The position numbers and the translations under genes were made by a program. A model generated the notes under the pieces. The model made no database searches and was not told where the DNA came from. It saw only the letters and a program-made list of their open reading frames with translations. Source: Phenylobacterium sp. (GTDB lineage Bacteria > Pseudomonadota > Alphaproteobacteria > Caulobacterales > Caulobacteraceae). From it: DNA of 64,000 nt. The stretch is taken from assembly GCF_030698145.1 (NCBI RefSeq), contig NZ_JAUYNW010000147.1:1-64000 (forward strand), given 5' to 3'. This document shows positions 1 to 7,751 of the stretch, piece after piece; the first letter of the stretch is position 1, and each line of letters opens with the position of its first letter.

Positions 1-642
1 GACGAGTACGCCGACGAAGGCCCCTACGGCGACCACACCGGCTATTACAACACGGTGGAACAGTTCCCGGTGTTCAAGGTCAGCGCCATCACCATGCGCA
101 AGGACCCGATCTACCTGACCACCTTCACCGGCCGGCCGCCGGACGAGCCCAGCGTGCTGGGCGAGGCCCTGAACGAGGTGTTCATTCCCCTGCTGCGCCA
201 GCAGTTCCCGGAGATTGTCGACTTCTGGCTGCCGCCGGAGGGCTGTTCCTACCGCATCGCCGTGGTCTCCATGAAGAAGGCCTATCCCGGCCACGCCAAG
301 CGCGTGATGATGGGCGTCTGGAGCTATCTGCGGCAGTTCATGTACACCAAGTGGGTGATCGTCGTGGACGACGACATCAACGCCCGCGACTGGAAAGACG
401 TCATGTGGGCGCTCTCCACCCGCATGGACCCGGCCCGCGACATCACCCTCGTGGAAGGCACCCCCATCGACTATCTCGACTTCGCCTCGCCTGAGAGCGG
501 GCTCGGCTCGAAGGTCGGTCTGGACGCCACCAACAAATGGCCGCCCGAGACCAAGCGGGAGTGGGGCGAAAAACTCGGCATGGATCAAGCGACCGTGGCG
601 GCGGTGACCGCGAAATGGGCGCGGCTCGGCCTGCCGGAATAG
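1..642 (+). CDS. ubiD: UbiD 3-octaprenyl-4-hydroxybenzoate decarboxylase, C-terminal part
   Basis: The reading frame is open from the first base, so the gene is cut by the window edge; 213 C-terminal residues are present. The protein removes the carboxyl group from the prenylated hydroxybenzoate ring in ubiquinone synthesis and uses prenylated FMN. Recognisable family segments are TGYYN followed by [14 protein letters not shown], then [11 protein letters not shown] and [10 protein letters not shown]. The end, with the [11 protein letters not shown] stretch, is typical of UbiD. No ubiquinone genes follow it here. Identification is firm; the N-terminal half lies outside the window. Confidence 0.93.
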   Translation, partial: DEYADEGPYGDHTGYYNTVEQFPVFKVSAITMRKDPIYLTTFTGRPPDEPSVLGEALNEVFIPLLRQQFPEIVDFWLPPEGCSYRIAVVSMKKAYPGHAKRVMMGVWSYLRQFMYTKWVIVVDDDINARDWKDVMWALSTRMDPARDITLVEGTPIDYLDFASPESGLGSKVGLDATNKWPPETKREWGEKLGMDQATVAAVTAKWARLGLPE

Positions 643-656
643 TCGCGAGCGCCAGA

Positions 657-797
657 TGCTCCCCCTCTGGGGGAGCTGTCAGCGAAGCTGACTGAGGGGG
701 ACTTTAACCCTTGCTTGTGGACTTCAACCCCCTCCGTCACGTCGCCAAAGAGAGCGACGCGCCACCTCCCCCTCTACGCGCTACGCGCTGGGGGAGG
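657..797. repeat. Intergenic palindromic repeat pair (CCCCCTC / GAGGGGG type)
   Basis: Two related imperfect elements occupy the space between ubiD and the MAPEG gene. The first has CTCCCCC (659-665) facing GGGGGAG (669-675), then GTCAGC/GCTGAC (678-692), then GAGGGGG. The second, in the opposite orientation, starts with CCCCCTCCGTCACGTCGC, carries a matching GCGACGCG arm, and ends with CTCCCCC ... GGGGGAG near 766-796. This looks like the short dispersed palindromic repeat common between genes in Caulobacterales. A role in transcription or mRNA stability is only inferred. Confidence 0.7.
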
Positions 798-876
798 ATC
801 CAAGCCCCTCTTGCCCTTCGCGACGTTCCGCGTCCAACTGCGCGCCATCGCGTGGGGCGACAAAGGAACATCTCAC

Positions 877-1278
877 ATGGACGCCGTCTCTTCGGGCCAT
901 GCGGCAGCGCTATGGACCGGGTTGCATCTCCTCCTCCTGCTGGTGCTGTCGCTGCTGGTCGTGCGCCAGCGCCAGCGTCACAAGGTCCTGCTGGGCGACG
1001 AGGGCGTGCCGGAGCTCGCCCAGGCGATCCGCGCCTTCGGCAACGCCACGGAATATATCCCGCCCGCCTTGATCGGGATCGCCGTCCTGGCCATCGTCGA
1101 CGCCGCACCCCTGGCCATCCATGTGACCGGCTTCGTGCTGTTCGTCGGCCGGGCGCTGCACGCCTTTGGCCTGTCGCGCAGCGGCGGCGGCTCCTTCGCC
1201 CGCACCGTCGGCATGACCATGACCTGGCTGGCCTATGTGTTCGCCAGCGTAGCCTTGCTCTTCAACGCCGTCGTGTAG
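877..1278 (+). CDS. MAPEG family membrane protein
   Basis: A 133-residue protein with four probable membrane helices (about residues 8-27, 58-75, 78-90, 108-130). The family includes glutathione S-transferase-like and eicosanoid-metabolising membrane enzymes; in bacteria the substrate is usually unknown. Typical MAPEG features are RQRQRHK after the first helix, FGNATEYIP and GRALHAFGLS. The ATG at 877 is chosen because AAAGGA lies about ten bases upstream and the protein then begins just before the first helix. The frame is open further upstream, but that part runs through the palindromic repeats and is not credible coding sequence. Confidence 0.85.
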   Translation: MDAVSSGHAAALWTGLHLLLLLVLSLLVVRQRQRHKVLLGDEGVPELAQAIRAFGNATEYIPPALIGIAVLAIVDAAPLAIHVTGFVLFVGRALHAFGLSRSGGGSFARTVGMTMTWLAYVFASVALLFNAVV

Positions 1279-1317
1279 AGTTCGCTTCAGCTTGCCCAAG
1301 GGGCCGCATCCCGCCAT

Positions 1318-2658
1318 ATGGCCCGGATGGATGAGAGCCTGCTAGCCGATGTCGTGGCCGCCGCGCGCAAAGCCGGGGCCGATGCCGCCGAAGCCGTGGG
1401 CGCCGAGCGCCGAGCGCTGGGCATCAATGTGCGCCTGGGCGCGCTGGAAGAGGTGGAGCGCGAGGAGTCGCGCGACCTCGGCCTGCGGGTCTTCGTCGGC
1501 CAAAGGCAGGCCAGCGTCTCGGGCTCCGACATCTCCAAAGAAGCCCGCGCCAAGCTCGTGGAACGCGCCGTGGCCATGGCCAGGCTCGCCCCGGAAGATC
1601 CCTATGCGGGCCTCGCCATGCGCGAACGGCTGGCCAAGGCCCCCTTCCCCGAGCTCGACCTGCACGACGCCGAGGAGCCCTCCCCGGAATCCCTTGAAGA
1701 GATCGCCCGCACGGCCGAGGAGGCCGCCCGCGCCAACCCCGGGGTGACCAATTCCGAGGGCGGTTCGGCCTCGGCCTCCGCCAGCCAGTGGCGGCTTGTC
1801 ACGTCCGACGGCTTCTCCGGCCTCTACGCGGCCTCGACCTTCTCTATCGGCGCCTCGGTGGTGGCCGGCGAGGGCGAGACCATGGAGAGCGGCTATGACG
1901 GTCGCTCCACCCGCTGGCGCGCCGACCTGCCGGCGCCCGGCGTGATCGGGACCGAAGCCGCCCGGCGCGCGGTCGCCCGCCTGGGCGCGCGCAAGATCGA
2001 TTCGACCACCGCCCCGGTGATTTTCGAGAACCGCCTGGCCACCTCGCTGATCGGCCCGCTGATCGGGGCGATCTCGGGACCCTCCATCGCCCGCGGCACC
2101 TCGTTCCTGAAGGACAAGCTCAACCAGCCGGTCTTCGCCAAGGGCGTGAACATCGTCGACGACCCCCATGTCCGCCGCGGCCTGGGCTCGTCGCCCTTCG
2201 ATGACGAGGGCGTTGCCAACCAGGCCCACAGCTTGATCGACGACGGGGTGCTGACCACCTGGCTGATGAACTCGTCGTCAGCGCGCCAGCTCGGCCTGGT
2301 CACCACCGGCCACGCCTCGCGCGGCCTGGCGGGACCGCCGGGCGTCTCCACCTCGAACCTGACCCTGCGCCCCGGCACGACCGACATGGCCGGGCTGATG
2401 GCCGACGCCAAGGCGGGGCTGGTCATCACCTCGATGTTCGGGCCTTCCCTGAACGGCAACACCGGCGACTGGTCGGTGGGCTGCGCGGGCTTCTGGTTCG
2501 AGAATGGGGAACTGGCCTATCCGGTCACCGAGATCACCGTGGCCGGCAACCTGATCGACATCTATGCGCGCCTGGTCCCCGGCTCCGACCTGGAGATCCG
2601 CGGTTCGGCCAACTCGCCCTCGATCCTGGTCGACGGCCTGGCGATCGCCGGCCGCTGA
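1318..2658 (+). CDS. pmbA: PmbA/TldE family metallopeptidase partner protein
   Basis: At 446 residues this has the length of PmbA (TldE), the non-catalytic partner of TldD, which processes small peptides such as microcin precursors and CcdA. No HExxH-like zinc motif of the TldD subunit is visible, which favours PmbA. Family landmarks include YDGRSTRW, GLGSSPFDDEG, GHASRGLAGPPG and NGNTGDWSVGCAGFW. ATG codons at 1318 and 1327 are both possible starts and neither has a clear Shine-Dalgarno. The stop overlaps the next start by one base, so it is co-translated with the CysQ-like gene. No tldD is seen in the window. Confidence 0.9.
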   Translation: MARMDESLLADVVAAARKAGADAAEAVGAERRALGINVRLGALEEVEREESRDLGLRVFVGQRQASVSGSDISKEARAKLVERAVAMARLAPEDPYAGLAMRERLAKAPFPELDLHDAEEPSPESLEEIARTAEEAARANPGVTNSEGGSASASASQWRLVTSDGFSGLYAASTFSIGASVVAGEGETMESGYDGRSTRWRADLPAPGVIGTEAARRAVARLGARKIDSTTAPVIFENRLATSLIGPLIGAISGPSIARGTSFLKDKLNQPVFAKGVNIVDDPHVRRGLGSSPFDDEGVANQAHSLIDDGVLTTWLMNSSSARQLGLVTTGHASRGLAGPPGVSTSNLTLRPGTTDMAGLMADAKAGLVITSMFGPSLNGNTGDWSVGCAGFWFENGELAYPVTEITVAGNLIDIYARLVPGSDLEIRGSANSPSILVDGLAIAGR

Positions 2659-3452
2659 TGCCGCACGCCGCCGCCGACCTGGCGCTGATCACCGAGGCGG
2701 CCCACGAGGCCGGCGCCCTGGCGCTGAAGATGCGGGCCGAGGGGCTGACGATCGAATACAAGGCCGGCGACTCCCCGGTCACCAACGCCGACCTGGCCTG
2801 CGACGCCCTGCTGAAGCAACGCCTTTCGGCCGCCCGGCCGGACTATGGCTGGCTGTCGGAGGAGACCGCCGACGACCCGCGCCGGCTGTCCAAGCGCCGG
2901 CTGTTCGTGGTCGACCCCATCGACGGCACCCGCGCCTTCCTCAAGGACCGCCCGTGGTGGGCGGTGTCGATCGCCGTGGTCGAGGACAAGCTGCCCCTGG
3001 CCGGCGTCGTGTTCGCCCCCGAGCTGGACGAGACCTACACCGCCATGGCCGGGCGCGGGGCCCGTCTCGACGGATTTGAGATCCACGCCTCGAGCTGCGA
3101 TGTGGTGGAAGGTTGCGGCATGGTCGGCGACGCGCGGATGTTCGCCCACCCCGCCTGGCCCGCTCCCTGGCCCGACATGCGGATCGAGGCGCGCAACTCC
3201 ACCGCCTACCGGCTGTGCGTCATCGCCTCGGGCGCCTTCGACGCCACCATCGCCATGGTTCCGAAGTTCGACTGGGACCTGGCGGCCGCCGATCTGATCG
3301 CGCGGGAGGCCGGCGCCTTCGTCGGCGACCATCACGGCCGCCCGTTCAGCTACAACGGCCCGAATCCGGCGCAACCGAGCCTCGTCTGCGCGGCGCCGCG
3401 TCTCGCCCCATTGATCCTGGAGCGCGTCTCGCATATCGCCCTCCCCAATTGA
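2658..3452 (+). CDS. cysQ: Inositol monophosphatase family protein, CysQ-like
   Basis: A 264-residue Mg-dependent phosphatase of the FIG superfamily, probably a 3'(2'),5'-bisphosphate nucleotidase. The metal-binding motifs are complete: acidic pair E68/E69 in LSEET, DPIDGT at 86-91, and W206-D207 in FDWDLAAADLIAREAG. The exact substrate (PAP, inositol phosphate or another sugar phosphate) cannot be read from these motifs. In many alphaproteobacteria a homologue sits between pmbA and lipid A genes, as here. The ATG overlaps the pmbA stop as TGATG, indicating translational coupling. Confidence 0.85.
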   Translation: MPHAAADLALITEAAHEAGALALKMRAEGLTIEYKAGDSPVTNADLACDALLKQRLSAARPDYGWLSEETADDPRRLSKRRLFVVDPIDGTRAFLKDRPWWAVSIAVVEDKLPLAGVVFAPELDETYTAMAGRGARLDGFEIHASSCDVVEGCGMVGDARMFAHPAWPAPWPDMRIEARNSTAYRLCVIASGAFDATIAMVPKFDWDLAAADLIAREAGAFVGDHHGRPFSYNGPNPAQPSLVCAAPRLAPLILERVSHIALPN

Positions 3453-3476
3453 ATCGTTTTGGGAAATGACCCGGCC

Positions 3477-3716
3477 ATGCCTGACAGACAGCTCCTGCAT
3501 CTCGTCATCGGCGGCGAACTCGAAGAGGTCGAAGGCGTAAAGTTCCGCGACCTCTCCAAGATCGATCTGGTGGGCGCCTACGCCAGCCACGCCGAGGCGC
3601 TCGCCGCCTGGCGCGCCAAGGCGCAGTCCACCGTGGACAACGCCCTGATGCGCTACTTCATCATCCATGCCCACAAGCTGCTCGATCCGCACGACGACGA
3701 GCCGCACGATCACTAG
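3477..3716 (+). CDS. DUF4170 domain protein
   Basis: A 79-residue soluble protein of unknown function. The characteristic core reads LLHLVIGGELEE, then LVGAYASHAEALAAWRAKAQSTVDN, ending with a His/Asp-rich tail. DUF4170 genes are commonly found between a CysQ-like gene and Kdo/lipid A genes in alphaproteobacteria, which matches its upstream neighbour. The ATG at 3477 is preferred, with GGGAA at 3461-3465; a TTG at 3459 would add six residues of little family character. The gene lies 24 bases after the preceding stop and is probably in the same operon. Confidence 0.8.
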   Translation: MPDRQLLHLVIGGELEEVEGVKFRDLSKIDLVGAYASHAEALAAWRAKAQSTVDNALMRYFIIHAHKLLDPHDDEPHDH

Positions 3717-3850
3717 GCGCCGGGCGCGACCTGCGCGGCGAGGTGGACGGTGCAGCGTCCGCGCGTACTAGGGCGCTGCTCCTCCATGCCAGTTTTCCCA
3801 AGCTGCACTTTAGAAGAATCTTAGAATTCCGACGGGAGGCGACAGATAAT

Positions 3851-3876
3851 TCTGACGTCACTCTAGATGCGTCAGA
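3851..3876. promoter_or_regulatory. 26-base inverted repeat, operator-like
   Basis: TCTGACG (3851-3857) and CGTCAGA (3870-3876) are perfect reverse complements, separated by 12 bases that contain the partly symmetric TCTAGA. The spacing puts the arms about two helical turns apart, as for a dimeric regulator. There is no T run after it, so it is not an intrinsic terminator. The nearest possible target is the small open frame starting at 3970. No regulator can be assigned. Confidence 0.3.
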
Positions 3877-3969
3877 GTATCGCACCGCGCCCACGAATCC
3901 GTTAAGGGTTCCGGAGTGACACAGCCATAAGGTGATCGAACATACAGGAGCTCGTTTAGGGGGAGTCCG

Positions 3970-4158
3970 ATGTTCAGAGTCCAATGGCGTTCGATGGGCG
4001 CTTCCCGATGGAATATCGGGCCCATAACCATAAGTTTGCCGGCTGCCACCGGTCTGGCGAGCGTGACGGGTCGACAGTCCGGTACGGCTGACGTCCATGT
4101 CGTGGAGGACGTGGGGACGCCCGTCGCACACAAGCCCTCGATTGACCATCGCGTTTGA
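3970..4158 (+). CDS. Possible small protein, unrecognised
   Basis: A 62-codon frame begins with ATG four bases after GGGGGAG (3959-3965), the best ribosome site in the region. The product begins MFRVQWRSMGASRWN and matches no family I know. Against it, only about two thirds of codons end in G or C, well below the neighbouring genes, and rare codons such as ATA and AGT occur. It is either a recently acquired small gene or a chance frame. Confidence 0.2.
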   Translation: MFRVQWRSMGASRWNIGPITISLPAATGLASVTGRQSGTADVHVVEDVGTPVAHKPSIDHRV

Positions 4159-4236
4159 ATTGACTTCGGGCACCTGAGGTTCGACCGACGAAGACTGGAA
4201 CCCGTCGCGCCGACATTGGGGTGAGGGGCCGCGGAC

Positions 4237-4920
4237 CTACTCCCGCTTCAGCAAGCCCTCGGTCAGCAGGCGGCCCCACATCTGGCTGCGGAAGTCTGCC
4301 TTGATGGCGGCCTCGTCGTAGGCGTCGCTCCCGACCCAGTCGAGGAAGCTCTGGCCCTTGGGCTCACCCTCGGCCAGGTAGCGTTCGAAGGTGTAGTCCA
4401 GCACCCCGGTCTTGCCCTGTTTCACATGCAGGTACTTGAGCGAGAGCTGTTCCAGGGCCTCCCGGATTGGGACCCCCTGGCGGAAGTGCCTGTAGAACAC
4501 GCTCATGATGCCGGCCCGGTCCGCGCCGGACTTGCAGTGCATCAGGGCCGGATACTCGATGCTCTCGAACAGCGCCTTGGCGCCCAGGACCCGGGCCCGG
4601 CTGGGGACTTCGCGCGAGGTGACGGTGAAGTCGACCATCGTCAGCCCCAGGCGCGCGCAGGCGTCCTTCTCCAGCGCATGGAAGCTGGCGTCGAACCCCC
4701 CGCGCAGGTTGATGATGGTCTTGATCCCACGCCGCTTCCACTCGGCCAGTTGGTGGGGCCAGGGCTGGTTGGTGCGCACCAGTTCGTCGCTGATCCAGTG
4801 GGCGTTCTGGAAGCCCAGCCGCAGATAGGCGTGATCCTTCCAGAGATAATCCAGATAGGTCGAGGTGCGCCCGGCGGGCGTGGTGAGGTCGAAATCGGCC
4901 AAGTTAGGTTCCTGCGTCAC
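4237..4920 (-). CDS. Protein tyrosine / dual-specificity phosphatase family protein
   Basis: A 227-residue cytoplasmic protein with the CX5R phosphatase signature at H128-C129-KSGAD-R135 followed by AGI, typical of the dual-specificity/tyrosine phosphatase fold. Upstream, INLRGG (about 70-75) is the usual strand before the general acid loop. Many alphaproteobacterial members of this family occur near envelope or polysaccharide genes, but the substrate is unknown and could be phosphotyrosine or a phospholipid. It is the last gene of a minus-strand trio, 45 bases after the receiver gene. Confidence 0.82.
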   Translation of the reverse strand: MTQEPNLADFDLTTPAGRTSTYLDYLWKDHAYLRLGFQNAHWISDELVRTNQPWPHQLAEWKRRGIKTIINLRGGFDASFHALEKDACARLGLTMVDFTVTSREVPSRARVLGAKALFESIEYPALMHCKSGADRAGIMSVFYRHFRQGVPIREALEQLSLKYLHVKQGKTGVLDYTFERYLAEGEPKGQSFLDWVGSDAYDEAAIKADFRSQMWGRLLTEGLLKRE

Positions 4921-4965
4921 GCGCCCTAACTAGGGGTTTCGGGCGCCGAGCGGAAGCGCCGCGCG

Positions 4966-5391
4966 CTACGCGAAGGCGGTCGGCCGGGCGGGCGCGGCCG
5001 GTGGCGCGGGCTTGCGCAGCAAGCGGGTCACGCGGTCGAGGAAGTCGGCGCCGCTGAACGGTTTGGTCAGGCAGTCGCGCGCGCCGCGGTTGACGGCGCG
5101 CTGGATGTCTTCCGCGCCCAGCTTGCGGCCCATGACCAGGATCGGGAACGGAGGCTTGCAGCCCGGCGGCGTCAGGGCGGTGAGCACTTCGAACCCGTCC
5201 ATCTCGGGGATGGCGAGCTCCATGACCAGAGCCGCGGGGCGCGTGTTGCGCATGATGTCCAGCGCCGCGCGGCCGGTGCGGGCCGTGGTGGTGTCGTAGC
5301 CGGCGACCTCGAGGCGGATCTGCAGCATCTCCAGGACGGCGCGATCATGGTCGACGACCATGAGCTTCAGGCCGCGGGTGTCGAACTGCAT
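4966..5391 (-). CDS. Stand-alone receiver domain with Glu at the phospho-acceptor site
   Basis: A 141-residue CheY-like receiver with a Pro/Ala-rich tail and no output domain. The acidic pocket (D14, D16) and conserved lysine (K110 in TKPF) are present. However, the residue aligned with the phosphorylated aspartate is Glu58 (VMELAIPEMDG), and the conserved Ser/Thr before the lysine is Gly88 (LVMG). Such changes usually mean the domain is not phosphorylated, or mimics the active state. Start supported by GGAAGGGG just upstream. It lies 45 bases after the small helical gene and 45 before the phosphatase, so the three are probably one operon. Confidence 0.85.
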   Translation of the reverse strand: MQFDTRGLKLMVVDHDRAVLEMLQIRLEVAGYDTTTARTGRAALDIMRNTRPAALVMELAIPEMDGFEVLTALTPPGCKPPFPILVMGRKLGAEDIQRAVNRGARDCLTKPFSGADFLDRVTRLLRKPAPPAAPARPTAFA

Positions 5392-5436
5392 TGTCGAAAG
5401 CCCCTTCCTGAACGGGTGGCTCGGGCGCTCAAAACC

Positions 5437-5829
5437 CTAGAAGAGGTCGAGATCGCCCGCGTCCTCACCCTGGTTGACGCCCATCTCTTCGCCGCCGAAC
5501 GCCGTGGACATGCGATCGGCCAGGACGCCCAGGGTGATGTCGTCGATGGCCGCCTGGACCGGGACCATCACCTCTTCGCAGACGTTCTCGCTGACCTTGC
5601 GGGCGAAAGCCGACAGGCCGGTCAGGTGCTGGCTGAGCAGGTCGACGGCCTGCATGCCCTCGATGAGGCGGGTGCGCTCCGACTCCGGCGTGGTCTTCAT
5701 CAGTTCGCCGATCAGCTTGTCGAGGAAGATGCAGCGCGCGCCGGCCAGCTCGATCTCCCAGGCCAGGGCGTCGAACGTGGTCGCGGCGCTGGCTTCCAGT
5801 CCGCCCTCCGCCTGCCGCTGCGCCTGCAT
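5437..5829 (-). CDS. Small helical protein, unknown function
   Basis: A 130-residue, predominantly helical, acidic protein that I do not recognise. The ATG at 5829 is chosen because GGGGAG lies about six bases upstream; a longer frame back to 5898 has no comparable site. Residues 60-75 read QAVDLLSQHLTGLSAF and include D63-x3-Q67, the spacing of the CheZ-type aspartyl-phosphatase signature. That is a weak similarity and not proof of function. It is first in a three-gene unit with the receiver and the tyrosine phosphatase, so a signalling role is plausible. Confidence 0.6.
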   Translation of the reverse strand: MQAQRQAEGGLEASAATTFDALAWEIELAGARCIFLDKLIGELMKTTPESERTRLIEGMQAVDLLSQHLTGLSAFARKVSENVCEEVMVPVQAAIDDITLGVLADRMSTAFGGEEMGVNQGEDAGDLDLF

Positions 5830-5978
5830 GCCGCTCTCCCCGCCTGAACCCGCAAGCTGCACGAGCGGCCTTAACGCCCAATAAACTCTGTCGAACACCG
5901 TTCAGTCCAGACGTCGCAGGTCCAGCGGGGCCCTCGGCTCCCTTGACTTCGGGGCCCCGACAGCCGACCCCAAGGGCG

Positions 5979-7751
5979 ATGAGCGAGCCCGCCGCCGAGC
6001 TGCCCACCCGCGCCGTGATCGGCCGGATCGCGCGCGTCTATATGACGCCGCGCTGGAAGGGCTGGACCCTGGCCCTGGTCGCCGCCGTGGCCACGGCCTA
6101 TCTCAGCGCCACCCTCATCCAGATGATGGAGCCGGCGATCAATGATCTGCTGGTGAACCACAAGCCCGGCGCCCTGGTGGCGATCCCGCTGACCATCGCG
6201 GCCCTCGCCATCGGCCGGGCCCTGGCCCAGGTGATCCAGGCCAGCGAGGTCAACCGCATCGGCAACGAGGTGGTGGGCCAGGTCCAGGTCCAGCTGTTCG
6301 GCAAGCTGGTGCGCGCCGACTTGGCGCGCCTGCGCAGCGAGCATTCCGGCTCGTTCGTCTCCTCGGTGCTCTATGATGCCGGCCTGATCCGCGAAGCCGC
6401 CACCTCGGGCGTGATCAACTACACCCAGCACCTGCTGACCCTGGTCGGCGCCTTCATCGTGATGAGCAGCAACGACCCGGCGCTGTCGGTGGCGCTGATC
6501 GTCGCGGCTCCCCTGGCCGGCGCCATCATGCGCCGGTTCTCCCGCCGGACGGTCAAGGCGACCAAGGGCGCCATGGTCGAGACCTCGGCCCTCTCCACCG
6601 CGATCATGGAGAGCCTGGACGGCGTCCGGGTGGTGAAGATCGAGAACCGCGAGGACTACGAGGAAGGCCGCGTGGCCGAGGTGGTCAAGCGCCGCCAGAA
6701 GCACCTGGTGAAGGGCGCTAACGCCCGCGCCCGCGCCGCGCCGGCCACCGAACTGCTGATGACCCTTATCACCGCGGCGGTCATCGCCTATGCCGGCTGG
6801 CGCTCGCAGACCGGGGCGATGAACGTCGGCGCCTTCGTCGCCTTCATCATGGCGCTGGGCCTGGCCAGCCAGTCCCTGCGTCAGCTCGCCAACCTGCAGA
6901 CGGTGATGGCCGAGGGCCTAGCCGCCGCCCGCCGGCTGTTCTCCGCCCTCGACGTGCAGCCCGAGGTGCGCGAGCAGGCCGGCGCCAAGCCGCTGCCCCG
7001 CGGCGCGGCGACCATCGGCTTTTCCGCCGTGGGCTTCAGCTATGCGCTCGACGGGCCGCCGGCCCTGCAGGGCGTGAGCTTCGAGGTGCATCGGGGTGAG
7101 ACCGTGGCCCTGGTCGGCCCCTCCGGTGGCGGCAAGAGCACCATCCTCAACCTGATCCCGCGTTTCTATGACGCCTCGGCCGGCGTGGTGAGCATCGACG
7201 GGATCGACGTGCGCGACGTGACGCTGGCTTCCCTGCGCGACCAGATCGCGCTGGTGACCCAGGAGCCGTTCCTGTTCGACGACACGGTCCGGGCCAACAT
7301 CGCCTATGGGCGGCCCAGCGCCACGGTCGAGGAGATCGAGGCCGCGGCGTCGGCCGCCGCCGCCCATGAGTTCATCGGCGCCCTGTCCGACGGCTACGAC
7401 ACTCTGGTGGGCGAGGCCGGCGCCCGGCTCTCCGGCGGCCAGCGTCAGCGCATCGCCATCGCCCGCGCCTTCCTGAAGGACGCCCCGATCCTGCTGCTGG
7501 ACGAGGCCACCAGCGCGCTGGACACCGAGAGCGAGGCCCAGGTGCAGGTCGCCCTGGCCCGCCTTATGGCGGGCCGCACCACGATCCTGATCGCCCACCG
7601 CCTGTCGACCGTTCGCGGCGCCGACCGCATCTATGTGATCGACAAGGGCAAGGTGGTGGAGACCGGCGACCATGAGAGCCTGGTCAAGGACCGCGGCCTC
7701 TACGCCCGTCTCGCCCAGAGCCAGGACCTTGAGGCGGAGAGCACGGCGTGA
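5979..7751 (+). CDS. msbA: MsbA-like lipid A / lipid exporter, ABC half-transporter
   Basis: A 590-residue fusion of a six-helix exporter domain (about residues 15-320) and an ATPase. The ATPase has Walker A GPSGGGKST, Q-loop TQEPFLFDD, signature LSGGQRQR, Walker B ILLLDEATSALD and switch AHRLST, all intact. It acts as a homodimer in the inner membrane and probably flips lipid A-core or a related lipid, as inferred from its operon with lpxK and waaA. The ATG at 5979 follows CAAGGG; a TTG 12 codons earlier is less likely. Its stop overlaps the GTG of the next gene. Confidence 0.88.
   Translation: MSEPAAELPTRAVIGRIARVYMTPRWKGWTLALVAAVATAYLSATLIQMMEPAINDLLVNHKPGALVAIPLTIAALAIGRALAQVIQASEVNRIGNEVVGQVQVQLFGKLVRADLARLRSEHSGSFVSSVLYDAGLIREAATSGVINYTQHLLTLVGAFIVMSSNDPALSVALIVAAPLAGAIMRRFSRRTVKATKGAMVETSALSTAIMESLDGVRVVKIENREDYEEGRVAEVVKRRQKHLVKGANARARAAPATELLMTLITAAVIAYAGWRSQTGAMNVGAFVAFIMALGLASQSLRQLANLQTVMAEGLAAARRLFSALDVQPEVREQAGAKPLPRGAATIGFSAVGFSYALDGPPALQGVSFEVHRGETVALVGPSGGGKSTILNLIPRFYDASAGVVSIDGIDVRDVTLASLRDQIALVTQEPFLFDDTVRANIAYGRPSATVEEIEAAASAAAAHEFIGALSDGYDTLVGEAGARLSGGQRQRIAIARAFLKDAPILLLDEATSALDTESEAQVQVALARLMAGRTTILIAHRLSTVRGADRIYVIDKGKVVETGDHESLVKDRGLYARLAQSQDLEAESTA

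Larger units (their letters stand above)
3717..4236. other. Gene-poor, compositionally atypical intergenic region
   Basis: This 520-base stretch separates convergent genes. It is visibly less GC-rich than its surroundings, especially about 3790-3960. It contains a dyad at 3851-3876, a short hairpin CCCGAT/ATCGGG near 4006-4022 and one small open frame at 3970-4158 with a good ribosome site. No tRNA, tmRNA tag sequence, insertion-sequence ends or recognisable protein fragment was found on either strand. It may be the scar of an insertion that also brought in the three minus-strand genes next to it. Confidence 0.5.

Noticed and set aside
711-1334. Alternative plus-strand frame over the MAPEG gene
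   Set aside because: Arg/Pro-rich shadow frame; the MAPEG frame has membrane helices and a ribosome site.
3661-4173. 170-codon minus-strand frame in the gene-poor region
   Set aside because: No ribosome site, Arg/Ser-rich and overlapping the DUF4170 gene end; no recognisable domain.
4050-4236. Possible tmRNA or other structural RNA
   Set aside because: No proteolysis-tag coding sequence, tRNA-like acceptor or convincing long-range stems were found.
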